Assembly (NCBI GenBank): GCA_903850505.1
Contig: CAINLT010000498.1
Coordinates: 1-32,557 of the forward strand
DNA length: 32,557 bases
From: an uncultured Myxococcales bacterium
Lineage (GTDB): Bacteria; Myxococcota_A; UBA9042
Direction: 5' to 3'
Each line of letters begins with the position of its first letter. Position 1 is the stretch's first letter. The translations under genes were made by a program, and so were the position numbers. Of this stretch, positions 1 through 8,704 are shown piece by piece. The notes beneath the pieces were generated by a model that was not told the DNA's origin, did not search any database, and saw nothing but the letters and a program-made list of their open reading frames with translations.

Positions 1-3000
1 AACTGCAACGGCCTCACGGACGAAAACTGCGACAAGGATGGCGACAAGTACTGCGACGCGGCGATGCAAACGGTCGGCAAGCCGGCGGCGTGCATCTTCG
101 GTGGCGGTGACTGCAACGACACCATCGCAACGGGCGCGGCCATCAATCCGGGCGCGGCGGAACTGTGCGACGGCATCGACAACAACTGCGTGGGCGGCAT
201 TGACGAGACGTGCAAGGACACCGACCACGACGGCTACTGCATCGGCGCGGTTGTCGGCACTCCGATTGCCTGCCCGTCCGGCGGCGGCGACTGCGACGAC
301 AGCAACGCCAACGTCCACCCTGGCCAGCCGGAGAACTGCTCCACGCAGTACGACGACAACTGCGACGGCGTGGTCAACCCGACGACCAACCTCATCCTCT
401 CGACGCGGTTCTACACGGACGCGGACGCGGACGGCTACGGTACGGGCGCCGGTCAGACCAGCTGCTACCAGATCGGCACGTTCACGTCGCTGGTCAATAC
501 CGATTGCGACGATACCAAGGCGGCGGTCAACCCGTCCGCCCTGGAAATCTGCGACGGCATCGACAACGACTGCAAGAATGGCGCGGACACCGGTTGCGAC
601 GACGACCTGGACGGCTACTGCGACTCGGCGATGCTCATGACGAGCACCGCCCTGTGCGTGAACAGCACCAAGCCGGCCGTCGGCGCGACCAAGCAGGGCG
701 ACGACTGCGCGGATGCGGGCACCGTCAACGGCGTGGTCTCCAACTTGATTAACCCCGGCAAGCCGGAACTCTGCAACAACGCGGACGACAACTGCAGCGG
801 CCAGATCGACGAAGGGTGCGACGACGACAAGGACGGCTATTGCGACTCCGCGATGACCGTCAGCGTCATCTCGCCCGCCGTCTGCCCGGCCACCATCACC
901 ACCGGCGCCGGCAATGACTGCAACGACCTCGATGCCCTGATCAATCCGGGCGTCAAGGAAAACTGCATGACGGCCTACGACGACAACTGCGACGCCAGCC
1001 TCAACGCCGCCAACGCCAACGGTTGCACGACGTTCTACCTGGACGCGGACGGCGACGGCTTCGGCATCACCGGCAGCACGGCTTGCCAGTGCGTGGCGTC
1101 GGTCTCTGCGCCGTTGTACCGCGCGACGGTCGGCGGTGACTGCAATGACGCGAGCAACACCGTGTTCCCGGGCGCCACTGAAATCTGCGACAACAAAGAC
1201 AACAACTGCGATGCATTCTTGCAGGTGGACGAAGGTTGCGACGTGGACAAGGACGGCTATTGCGCCCTCGGCAAGACGGTCACGGTCAACACGGTTTGCC
1301 CGAACCAGGCGACCGGCATCGGCACGGACTGCGACGACAGCAACAAGTTGATCAACCCGGGCGCCACGGAAATCTGTGACAACCAGGACAACAACTGCGT
1401 CAGCGGTATCGATGAATCGTGCAACGGCGATGGCGATGCCTATTGCAGCTCGGCCAAGGTCACGGTCGGCACGCCGACGGTGTGCCCGTCCGGCGGCGGC
1501 GACTGCAATGACGCCAACGTCAACATCAACCCGGGCAAGCCCGAGGTCTGCAACGGCCTGGACGACAACTGCAACGGCTTGACGGACGACAGCCCGACGA
1601 ACGGCACGCTGTTCTACTACGATGGCGACCAGGACGGCGAGCCGATCAACAGCAACAAGTCGCTGTGCGCGGCCTCCGGCTTCTGGAGCTACAGCGTGGC
1701 CGTCAAGGGCGCGCCTGCGGTGTTCGACTGCGACGACAACGGCTTGACTTGCGGCGCGAACTGCAACCACGCGTTGACGGAGAACCGCTGCGACGGCTAC
1801 GACAACAACTGCAACACGGTTGTTGACGAAGGCTGCAATGGCGACGCGGACGGCTACTGCACGTCGGCGCTGACGACCGTGAAGAACCCGACCACGGGTC
1901 TGTGGCCGGCGATCTGCACGTCAGGCGGCGGTGACTGCAACGACGCCAACAGCGGCATCAAGCCGAACGCGACGGAGCTCTGCAACAACCTCGACGACAA
2001 CTGCAACGGCCAGATCGACGAGCAGGCGAGCGCCTCGTGCGCCAACCTGTTCCCGAACGCAACGGGCGTGTGCAGTGCGGGCGCGTGCGCGCAGGCGTCG
2101 TGCAAGACCGGCTACGTGGACACCAACTTGAGTCTTGCGGGTTGCGATTGCTACGCGGTTGACCAGTATGAGAACGCGCAGGCGCCTACGTACTTGAACA
2201 ACGACTCGTGCGGTGGCGCCAGCACCAACCTCGGCACGCTGTATGACGGCGTCTCCGGCAACAACACGTTGAACTCGGGTACGCTGATCAGCATCACGGG
2301 CATCGTGGCGGACACCAACGACCACGACTGGTTCACCTTCTACGGTCAGGACTACGCGGACGGCAACGGCGGTTGCGATCACTACAACGTTCGCGCGGTC
2401 TTCTCGCCCGCGGTGTCCGGCGTCGTGTTCGACATCTACCGCGGCGGCTGCCCGCCCAGCGCGACTCCGCCTGCTGGCTCCGCGGCCTTCCAGTCCGCGC
2501 CCGGTTGGCCCAATGGCGCCGGCGGCGGCGCGGGCGGCACGCAGCCCAACTCCACGCCGGGTTGGAACCAGGTCTGCTGCGGTCAGCAGGACTTCAACTG
2601 GTTCACCAACTACAAGGACTGGCAGCCGGGCAAGGGCGGCACGGGTCACTACGAGGAATACGGCGAGTGCCAGTGCTCCGCAGGTGACTCGTTCCAGACC
2701 GACGCGGGTTGGAACATGGTGATGCAGCTCAGCTACGTCAGTGAATGGGGTCCGTTGGGTATGCGCCGCGGTGCGTGGTCCGGCTACAGCCAGATTTACG
2801 ACCAAGGCCAGTCCTATACTATCTGGGGCGGTAACACCCAGAATACGGGCACCAACTACATCCCCGGCGGCTGGGACTACACCAAGTGCATCGACGACAG
2901 CGCCCAGTACTACGTGCACATCTACCGGACCTCCGGCGTTCTGTGTGCGCAGTACCACTTGGAAATCTCCAACGGCGTCTACACGGGCACCGGCGGCGGC

Positions 3001-3036
3001 GGCGGCTGGGGCTACACCATCGGCAAGAACTGGTAA
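1..3036 (+). CDS. MopE-like Cys/Asp-rich repeat protein, secreted (5' end missing)
   Basis: The frame is open from base 1 and ends at TAA 3034-3036, so about 1,011 residues of a longer protein are visible and the true start lies outside. The first two-thirds consist of about ten copies of a 60-80 residue unit. Each has a DxDxDGYC-type acidic loop, a GGDCNDxN segment, a PGxxExC turn and a DDNCxGxxDE segment; one unit (near 1730-1830) is divergent. This matches the putative metal-binding repeat of MopE-type proteins (MopE is the copper protein of Methylococcus). The DxDxDG loops also resemble thrombospondin type-3 calcium loops. After about base 2040 there is a Cys-rich linker and a roughly 300-residue C-terminal region with a DHDWFTFYG segment resembling bacterial pre-peptidase C-terminal domains, rich in Trp, Tyr and Gly. 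Metal binding and surface location are inferred from family resemblance. No covalent anchor or sorting tail is seen. Confidence 0.85.
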   Translation, partial: NCNGLTDENCDKDGDKYCDAAMQTVGKPAACIFGGGDCNDTIATGAAINPGAAELCDGIDNNCVGGIDETCKDTDHDGYCIGAVVGTPIACPSGGGDCDDSNANVHPGQPENCSTQYDDNCDGVVNPTTNLILSTRFYTDADADGYGTGAGQTSCYQIGTFTSLVNTDCDDTKAAVNPSALEICDGIDNDCKNGADTGCDDDLDGYCDSAMLMTSTALCVNSTKPAVGATKQGDDCADAGTVNGVVSNLINPGKPELCNNADDNCSGQIDEGCDDDKDGYCDSAMTVSVISPAVCPATITTGAGNDCNDLDALINPGVKENCMTAYDDNCDASLNAANANGCTTFYLDADGDGFGITGSTACQCVASVSAPLYRATVGGDCNDASNTVFPGATEICDNKDNNCDAFLQVDEGCDVDKDGYCALGKTVTVNTVCPNQATGIGTDCDDSNKLINPGATEICDNQDNNCVSGIDESCNGDGDAYCSSAKVTVGTPTVCPSGGGDCNDANVNINPGKPEVCNGLDDNCNGLTDDSPTNGTLFYYDGDQDGEPINSNKSLCAASGFWSYSVAVKGAPAVFDCDDNGLTCGANCNHALTENRCDGYDNNCNTVVDEGCNGDADGYCTSALTTVKNPTTGLWPAICTSGGGDCNDANSGIKPNATELCNNLDDNCNGQIDEQASASCANLFPNATGVCSAGACAQASCKTGYVDTNLSLAGCDCYAVDQYENAQAPTYLNNDSCGGASTNLGTLYDGVSGNNTLNSGTLISITGIVADTNDHDWFTFYGQDYADGNGGCDHYNVRAVFSPAVSGVVFDIYRGGCPPSATPPAGSAAFQSAPGWPNGAGGGAGGTQPNSTPGWNQVCCGQQDFNWFTNYKDWQPGKGGTGHYEEYGECQCSAGDSFQTDAGWNMVMQLSYVSEWGPLGMRRGAWSGYSQIYDQGQSYTIWGGNTQNTGTNYIPGGWDYTKCIDDSAQYYVHIYRTSGVLCAQYHLEISNGVYTGTGGGGGWGYTIGKNW

Positions 3037-3063
3037 TTCAGTCCTAGCTTGAGCATGATGCGG

Positions 3064-3092
3064 CGGCCTGTCAGGACAAACCTGGCAGGCCG
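3064..3092 (+). terminator. Hairpin terminator after the repeat protein
   Basis: A 12-bp stem (CGGCCTGTCAGG pairing with CCTGGCAGGCCG, one G-T wobble) closes a 5-base ACAAA loop 28 bases after the stop codon. The following T tract is weak (TTCGCGCTTCT), so termination may be partly Rho-assisted. It separates the repeat-protein gene from tRNA-Leu. Confidence 0.6.
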
Positions 3093-3139
3093 TTCGCGCT
3101 TCTGGCGCAGCGCGTTGGCGCGGCGTTCAGGGAGCGGTC

Positions 3140-3223
3140 ACCGGGATGGCGGAATCGGTAGACGCAGGGGACTTAAACTCCCCAGGGCGCAAGCTCGTAC
3201 GGGTTCAAGTCCCGTTCCCGGTA
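3140..3223 (+). tRNA. tRNA-Leu(UAA)
   Basis: Acceptor strands ACCGGGA (3140-3146) and TCCCGGT (3216-3222) pair fully. The anticodon stem GGGGA/TCCCC encloses the loop CTTAAAC with anticodon TAA at 3174-3176, and the T-arm ACGGG-TTCAAGT-CCCGT is perfect. The extra arm (AGGGCGCAAGCTCGT region) is long, as expected of a class II leucine tRNA. The discriminator is A3223 and the next bases are CCT, so the terminal CCA is not encoded and must be added by a nucleotidyltransferase. Confidence 0.97.
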
Positions 3224-3252
3224 CCTGAGTGGAGCATGACGTCCGAGGCCAC

Positions 3253-3708
3253 GTGAACGCCTTCCTGACCCCGCATCAACGCTTTGGCATCGTGTGCGCG
3301 CTGGCGTACGTCGCGCTCGCGTGGGCGGTGCGCGTCGACACCCGATTTGGCAAGTTGAACGCGTCGCTTGTTTACCCGCTGGACACGTTTTCGATGTACT
3401 CGGAGATGCCGGAACCTGCCCAGACGGGGCTGCTCCTGCTGGACGCGGGCGGCGGCGTGCACCGGGTTGGCGATTTTGGCGCCTTTGCCTGCGACGCGCC
3501 TGTCCGTGGACCTTACGAAAAATGTCCCCCGCTGCGGTTGCGCCACAAGACCGACGAGCTGCTGCGGCGCATCGAGAGCCACCGCTTGGCGGACCGTGGC
3601 CAAGGCGAGCCGATGGCGCTTGTCGCCCGAACGTGGCTCCTGCAGCCGGGTCGGGCGCCGGCGCTCAGCAACGACTGCCGGATTGCCCGTTGCGCGGTCC
3701 TCCGATGA
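3253..3708 (+). CDS. Small membrane-anchored protein coupled to HTTM-like gene
   Basis: A GTG start at 3253 preceded by GAGG (3245-3248) gives 151 residues; an in-frame GTG at 3229 would start only 6 bases after the tRNA and has no ribosome site. A single hydrophobic segment at residues 11-27 suggests an N-terminal anchor. The rest is soluble, with a YPLDTFSMYSEMP segment just after the anchor and four Cys in two loose pairs in the body. The stop overlaps the next start (ATGA at 3705-3708), so the two proteins are translationally coupled and probably work together. Short membrane-anchored partners with a similar Tyr-Pro...Phe-x-Met-Tyr segment occur beside HTTM-type proteins; this is a recollection of context, not a demonstrated homology. 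Function is unknown. Confidence 0.65.
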   Translation: MNAFLTPHQRFGIVCALAYVALAWAVRVDTRFGKLNASLVYPLDTFSMYSEMPEPAQTGLLLLDAGGGVHRVGDFGAFACDAPVRGPYEKCPPLRLRHKTDELLRRIESHRLADRGQGEPMALVARTWLLQPGRAPALSNDCRIARCAVLR

Positions 3709-4610
3709 CTCCCCGGCTTCCGACGTGCTGGAGCGAGCCGGCGGCGTTGCGGCGGGTGCTCGCGGTGCTGGTCGGGCTGGATACGCTGTCGCTGTTCTGG
3801 TTTGTCGGTTCCGCTGCGCAGCACGCGACTGGCACCACGCCGTTGGCCGTTGCCTTGGCGCAACCGTTGGTGCGCGGCGTGCTGGTTGGCGTCGGCGCGC
3901 TGGCGACTGTGCGATTTGCCGGCGCCCCCGGCAGGTGGCGTGCTGCGGGCGTCGCGCTGCTCATGCTCGGCGTCCTGACGTCGCTCCACGCCGACCTCGC
4001 CGGTGGTCCGGCCCGCAATCTCTATTTCAGCGGCGTTTGCCTGCTCGGTTGGCTCTGCGGTCTTGCGTGGGGCCGCGGCGATGAAAGCTTTGCCCGCACA
4101 GGCGCCATTGCCCTCCTCGGCGCCGCCTATTTCAGCGCTGGCGTGAGCAAGCTCGCCTACAGTGGCCTTCCGTGGCTCTCAGGTGTCCAGATCCAGGCCA
4201 TCATCCTCTCCCAGGACGGTCTCGCGCCTGATGGCGTCGTCGCGCCGCTGCGTGCGTGGGTCGCCACGTCCCCGGGCGTCGTCCAAGCCCTCGCGATGCT
4301 GACGGTTGGCTTCGAACTCGCCGGACCGCTGATGTTGTTGGGCGTCCGCGTCCGCCAAACCGTGGCGTTGGGCTTGATCGCGATGCATCTCTGCGTCTTG
4401 CTGCTGGGTGGCATCACCTATCTCGGGTCGATGGTCCTCCTGGTAGCGGCTGGGCTCCAGTCCGACCCGCGGCAAACGTCCGACGCGGCGTCCCACGCGT
4501 GGCGGTTTATCGGCCTTGCGCTTGTCCTCGCGTTGCTGACCGGCCTCGCGGTGCAGCGTCAGGTCGGTGCAGTTGTCGGCGCGCCACCCGACTACGGTGC
4601 CCAGCGCTGA
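3705..4610 (+). CDS. HTTM / vitamin-K-dependent carboxylase-like membrane protein
   Basis: This 301-residue protein has about eight hydrophobic segments. The middle segment GAAYFSAGVSKLAYSGLPW and the later ELAGPLMLLGVRVRQ followed by MHLCVLLLGGITYLG resemble the HTTM fold (membrane part of vitamin-K-dependent gamma-carboxylase, also found in bacterial DoxX-like proteins). In that fold a Lys helix is followed by a Gly-Trp turn and a later E(x)GP...H pair. The bacterial members have no firmly assigned reaction, so carboxylase activity should not be assumed. The ATG lies in an ATGA overlap with the preceding small anchored protein, which makes the start secure. Confidence 0.6.
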   Translation: MTPRLPTCWSEPAALRRVLAVLVGLDTLSLFWFVGSAAQHATGTTPLAVALAQPLVRGVLVGVGALATVRFAGAPGRWRAAGVALLMLGVLTSLHADLAGGPARNLYFSGVCLLGWLCGLAWGRGDESFARTGAIALLGAAYFSAGVSKLAYSGLPWLSGVQIQAIILSQDGLAPDGVVAPLRAWVATSPGVVQALAMLTVGFELAGPLMLLGVRVRQTVALGLIAMHLCVLLLGGITYLGSMVLLVAAGLQSDPRQTSDAASHAWRFIGLALVLALLTGLAVQRQVGAVVGAPPDYGAQR

Positions 4611-4678
4611 TTCCGCCGCGCGTTGACCGGGCCTCCCGCGGTCGGCACACTCGGCGGGTCTTGCCTGCAAGGGGTCCC

Positions 4679-5275
4679 ATGTCGTTGCTCCACGTTCGCG
4701 CCGCGTCGCTCGCGCTGTTCATGCTTTGTCTTGCCGCGCCGGTCCACGCGGAGGAACCCGCCGAGCGCCTCGCGCGCTTGCGCACCGCGCTGGATGCTGA
4801 CGAGACCCACGTCCGCATTTGGTGGTATGGCTGGGCCGGGCTGTTCGCGGGGTCGGGCGGCGTGCAGACGGGGCTTGCCGTCCTGGCGAGCGATCCGGGC
4901 TTTCGCGGTGACTCGCAAGTGGGCGCGACGACGTCCTGGCTCGCGGTCGCCGGCATGGCGCTGACACCGGTCAAGCCGCTGCAGCGCTGGGAATCCCTGC
5001 TCGACGCGCCCGTGGAAATGCAGCTGCGGATGGCCGAGGCCGAGCTCCGCGCCCGCGCAAGCCGAGAGCGTCAGGTGGGTGGCTGGCTGGATCACACGCT
5101 GTGCGCGGTGGTTGCGCTGGGGGCGGGCAGCTACCTCTGGCTGCACGAAAAGCGCCCGAGTTCGGCGATCCTGATGGGCGTCACGGACTTGGTCATCGGC
5201 GAACTGCAACTGTGGACGGTGCCGCACACGGCCATACACGCTGTGGAAGCGCTGGACGCCGAGAAGCAGCCCTGA
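4679..5275 (+). CDS. Exported membrane protein of unknown function
   Basis: This 198-residue protein starts at ATG 4679 behind AAGGGG. It opens with a clear signal peptide (positive start, a Leu/Ala-rich core, likely cleavage after APVHA at residue 24). The mature part has a short amphipathic helix with AERLARLRTAL, then about four hydrophobic stretches, including WWYGWAGLFAGSGG and a Gly-Ala-Gly segment near residue 150, with a charged RMAEAELRARASRERQ helix between the pairs. I do not recognise the family. It lies 68 bp after the HTTM-like gene and could be transcribed with it. It ends 3 bp from the oppositely oriented acsA. Confidence 0.6.
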   Translation: MSLLHVRAASLALFMLCLAAPVHAEEPAERLARLRTALDADETHVRIWWYGWAGLFAGSGGVQTGLAVLASDPGFRGDSQVGATTSWLAVAGMALTPVKPLQRWESLLDAPVEMQLRMAEAELRARASRERQVGGWLDHTLCAVVALGAGSYLWLHEKRPSSAILMGVTDLVIGELQLWTVPHTAIHAVEALDAEKQP

Positions 5276-5278
5276 CCG

Positions 5279-7258
5279 TCAGTCTTCGCTCGCCCGAAGC
5301 GCCTCGAGCACGCCGAAATCCTCCAGCGTCGACGTATCGCCGGAGACCGTGCCCTGGCCGGCCAGCTCGCGCAGCAGCCGCCGCATGATCTTGCCCGACC
5401 GCGTCTTGGGCAGCGCCGCCGCGAAGCGGACTTCAGCCGGTCGCGCCAACGCGCCAATCTCGTGCGCCACATGGTGCCGCAGCGCCTCAGCCAAGTCCGG
5501 GTTCTGCGCCGTGCCCGCGGTCAGCGTCACGAACGCCACGAGCGCCTGGCCCGTAACCGCATCCGGCCGTCCCACCACCGCGGCTTCTGCCACGAGCGGA
5601 TGACTCACGAGCGCCGACTCAACTTCCATCGTCCCGATGCGGTGTCCCGAGACGTTCAGCACGTCATCCACGCGGCCCATGATCCAGAAGTTGCCGTCGG
5701 CATCGCGCCGCGCGCCGTCGCCGGTGAAGTAGATGCCGGGGACGCGCGAGAAATACGTCTCCTTGAACCGCTCGTCATCGCCCCAGATCGTCCGCGCCAT
5801 TCCTGGCCACGGGTGTTTCAGCACCAGCAGGCCGCCCGCGTTCGCCGGCTGCGCCTCGCCGTCCGGACCGACGATCTCCGGCAGCACGCCTGGCAGAGGC
5901 AGCGTCGCAGTTCCCGGCACGCACTCCTGTACGCCCGGCAGCGGCGCAATCAGGATGCCGCCCGTCTCGGTTTGCCACCAGGTGTCGACAATCGGACAAC
6001 GACCGCCGCCAATGACTTCGTGGTACCAGACCCACGCCGCCGGATTGATGGGCTCGCCGACGGTGCCGAGCAAGCGGAGCGACGTCAGGTCGTGCTTGAG
6101 AATCGGCGCCTCGCCCCACGACATGAAGGTGCGCAGAGCGGTCGGCGCGGTGTAGAAGATGCTGATGCGGTGCCGCTCGATGATGTCCCAGAAGCGGTTC
6201 TTGTCGGGGAATGCCGGGGCGCCCTCGTACAGGAACACGGTCGCGCCGGCAGCGAGCGGGCCGTAGACCACGTAGCTGTGGCCGGTGATCCAGCCCACGT
6301 CGGCCGTGCACCAGTACAGGTCGTCGTCGCGGATGTCGAACACCTGCTTGAACGTCCGCGTCACGTGCGTCAGGTAGCCGCCGGTCGTGTGCAGGATGCC
6401 CTTGGGCTTGCCCGTCGTGCCCGACGTGTAGAGGATGAACAGCGGATGTTCCGCCTGCACCGCCACGGGTTTGCCGACCGCCTTGGCCGCTTCCATGTGC
6501 TCGTGCCACCAGTGATCGCGGCCCGGCGTCATCGCGACTTCTTCGCCCGTTCGCTGCACGACAAGCACGTTCTGCACGCCATGCGTCCCGTGGCCCAGCG
6601 CCTCATCGACGACGTCCTTCAACCGCAGCGCTTGGCCGCGCCGCCAGCCGCCGTCGGCCGTGATGACCAGCTTGGCGCCCGCGTCCTGGATCCGGTCGCG
6701 CAGTGACTCCGCGGAGAATCCGCCAAAGATCACCGAATGCACCGCGCCAATCCGCGCACAAGCCAGCATCGCAATCGCCGCTTCCGGGATGAGCGGCATG
6801 TAGATCGCCACGCGATCGCCCAGCTGCACACCCAGCCGCTGCAGCACCTGCGCGGCCTTCTGCACTTGCGCGCGCAGTTGCCCGTACGTCAGCGTGCGCA
6901 CTTCCGGCTCGTGGCCATCCAGCGGTTCGCCTTCCCAAATCAGCGCCGCCTTGTGCACGCGCCCGCCCTCGCAGTGGCGGTCGAGGCAGTTGTCGCTGAC
7001 GTTGAGCTCGCCGTCAGCAAACCACTTGGCGTGCGGCGCGTTGGACCAGTCCAGCCCTTGGGTGAACGGCTTGGACCAGCGCAATTCCTCGCGCGCGGCT
7101 TGGCGCCAGTAGGTCTCGGGATCGGCCGCCGCGGACTCGCGCAGCGCCTTGGCCGCCGCCGGATCGCGCAGGTGGGCGCGCGCGGCAAATGCCTTGGGCG
7201 GCGCGAATCGCCGGTCCTCGACCAAAGTCGAGGTAATCGTGTCGTTGTTGTGTTTCAT
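5279..7258 (-). CDS. acsA: Acetyl-coenzyme A synthetase (AMP-forming)
   Basis: The 659-residue length is typical of Acs. The protein activates acetate with ATP to acetyl-AMP and then acetyl-CoA in the cytoplasm. The ATP-binding P-loop [11 protein letters not shown] is at residues 277-287, the [10 protein letters not shown] motif is present, the hinge/adenylation segment [11 protein letters not shown] is followed by [13 protein letters not shown], and the catalytic lysine segment [11 protein letters not shown] places Lys at residue 623. That Lys is the residue reversibly acetylated in Salmonella Acs; I see no acetyltransferase or deacetylase gene here. The ATG at 7258 has a GGGGGAGGG ribosome site. 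It follows the FHA-TPR gene by 22 bp on the same strand, so it is probably the last gene of the FHA operon, an unusual setting for acsA. Confidence 0.97.
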   Translation of the reverse strand: MKHNNDTITSTLVEDRRFAPPKAFAARAHLRDPAAAKALRESAAADPETYWRQAAREELRWSKPFTQGLDWSNAPHAKWFADGELNVSDNCLDRHCEGGRVHKAALIWEGEPLDGHEPEVRTLTYGQLRAQVQKAAQVLQRLGVQLGDRVAIYMPLIPEAAIAMLACARIGAVHSVIFGGFSAESLRDRIQDAGAKLVITADGGWRRGQALRLKDVVDEALGHGTHGVQNVLVVQRTGEEVAMTPGRDHWWHEHMEAAKAVGKPVAVQAEHPLFILYTSGTTGKPKGILHTTGGYLTHVTRTFKQVFDIRDDDLYWCTADVGWITGHSYVVYGPLAAGATVFLYEGAPAFPDKNRFWDIIERHRISIFYTAPTALRTFMSWGEAPILKHDLTSLRLLGTVGEPINPAAWVWYHEVIGGGRCPIVDTWWQTETGGILIAPLPGVQECVPGTATLPLPGVLPEIVGPDGEAQPANAGGLLVLKHPWPGMARTIWGDDERFKETYFSRVPGIYFTGDGARRDADGNFWIMGRVDDVLNVSGHRIGTMEVESALVSHPLVAEAAVVGRPDAVTGQALVAFVTLTAGTAQNPDLAEALRHHVAHEIGALARPAEVRFAAALPKTRSGKIMRRLLRELAGQGTVSGDTSTLEDFGVLEALRASED

Positions 7259-7280
7259 GTGGCCCTCCCCCGAAGGCGTC

Positions 7281-8663
7281 CTACTGCCGATGTTTCTTCA
7301 TCGCCTTCCCATACTTGGCGTTCACTTCCGGCTTCGCAAAGTCCGTCGCAATGGCCATCAGGTACAGGTTCTGGCACTTCACCCAATCCTTGGCGAGGCA
7401 AGCCGAATCGCCGTCCATCTCCAGCAAACCCGCGATGGCTTCCAGCGCGGTGTTGGCATCGCGGCGGTAAACGGAATCCTGGGAAATCGACTTGTTGGCC
7501 TGAATCGCCGCTTCATAGTCGTGCTTGGCAAACGCCGCTTCGGCCTGCGTGAACTTGGCGCCGTTGCGTTTCTCGCGGTTGATCAGGTTCAGCGCTTCCG
7601 TCGGCCGCGGATGGATCGTGTCGATCTTCTTGGCTTTTTCAAACAGATCCTGCGCCTCATCCCACTGCCGCCGCGCCACGGCGTCCTGACCACGCGTCAG
7701 GTACACGTCAAATTGGCCGCGGTCCAGCGTCGCCGCCTGCGCTACGTCGGCAGTCATGGGCGCGGGCTTGTCCTGCGTCTGCGGCGCGGTTGCGGTCGGC
7801 CGGGACGCCATCCATTTGTCGTAGGCGATGCCCACGAGCACAATCAGGCACACGGCCGCCACCGCGATCACGGCGACGAGCGCGATTTGCGGCAGGACGG
7901 AGCGAGGCGGGGCGAGCAGCGCCGACGGCGCCCCCGAATCAGCTGCCGTCATCGGATGCGCGGCCAGCGCGTTTCTCCGCGGTGTCGTCGGCGGCGGAAT
8001 CAGCCGGCCACCGCGATCGCCGCCCTCCAAATCGTCGCTCGTCACGGCCGGCAAGCCATCGATCAGGAAGGTGAACGCCACGGTGCCAAACCGCAGCCGG
8101 TCGCCATGCGCCAGTTCCTGGTTTTCCACGCGGCGATCGTTGACGAAGGTGCCGTTGGAGCTGCGCAAGTCCTCAAGCGTGATGCGGCCATCGGGCAACC
8201 GGGAGACCTTGGCGTGGATGCGCGACACGGAGACGTCGTGCAGCACGATGCCGCAGTCCTTGCCACGGCCGACGAGCACGGTGGCTTGCGACAAGTCGGT
8301 GGGCACGCCGATGCTGCCGGGCACGGGCGTCAGCCGGGCGTAGACGACCGAGCTGGCCGAGCGCGGCTGTGACGCGCCTTCCAGGTGCAAAAAGAAGTCG
8401 CCAATACGCAGCGGCGCCGACTTGGGCAACTCGGACGTGTTGTAAATCCGCTTGCCGTTCAGCCAGATGCCGTTGGCGGCCTTCAGATCCTCGACGAAGC
8501 ACTTGCCGTCCCGGGTGAACAGCCGCGCATGGCGGCGCGAGACGTTGTCCGACTGCAGGACGATGTCCGCCTGATGGCTGCGGCCGACGATGAATTCGCC
8601 GTCTTCAAACGAGTATTCGTCGACGACGACGCCCTGCTTGTCTTCAATGATGAGCGTGAACAC
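7281..8663 (-). CDS. Tandem FHA-domain, single-TM, TPR-like protein
   Basis: This 460-residue protein starts with GTG at 8663 behind GAGGTGAG. The first FHA domain (about residues 2-95) shows GRS at 27-29, SRRH at 42-45 and NG at 64-65. The second (about 118-200) shows GRG at 132-134, SRIH at 147-150 and SNGTFVN at 169-175, so both keep the Gly-Arg, Ser-x-x-His and Asn-Gly residues that contact phosphothreonine. A Pro-rich linker leads to one transmembrane helix (257-280) and a C-terminal region with two or three TPR-like helical hairpins (about 312-440). FHA domains should be cytoplasmic and the TPR part periplasmic, which suggests a transmembrane adaptor reading Ser/Thr kinase signals. No kinase is in the window. 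It lies 41 bp after the FHA–CpaF gene and 22 bp before acsA. Confidence 0.85.
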   Translation of the reverse strand: MFTLIIEDKQGVVVDEYSFEDGEFIVGRSHQADIVLQSDNVSRRHARLFTRDGKCFVEDLKAANGIWLNGKRIYNTSELPKSAPLRIGDFFLHLEGASQPRSASSVVYARLTPVPGSIGVPTDLSQATVLVGRGKDCGIVLHDVSVSRIHAKVSRLPDGRITLEDLRSSNGTFVNDRRVENQELAHGDRLRFGTVAFTFLIDGLPAVTSDDLEGGDRGGRLIPPPTTPRRNALAAHPMTAADSGAPSALLAPPRSVLPQIALVAVIAVAAVCLIVLVGIAYDKWMASRPTATAPQTQDKPAPMTADVAQAATLDRGQFDVYLTRGQDAVARRQWDEAQDLFEKAKKIDTIHPRPTEALNLINREKRNGAKFTQAEAAFAKHDYEAAIQANKSISQDSVYRRDANTALEAIAGLLEMDGDSACLAKDWVKCQNLYLMAIATDFAKPEVNAKYGKAMKKHRQ

Positions 8664-8704
8664 GTCTCACCTCATCCTGGACGGGTCGGAGCGCGGCCTG
8701 CGGT

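Noticed and set aside
1..2040. Tandem DNA repeats or CRISPR-like array
   Set aside because: The periodicity is at protein level; DNA copies differ widely in length and sequence, with no identical repeats and spacers.
1921..2958. 345-codon minus-strand frame
   Set aside because: It mirrors the repeat protein; the Val/Arg-rich content comes from the repeated GAC/AAC/GGC codons.
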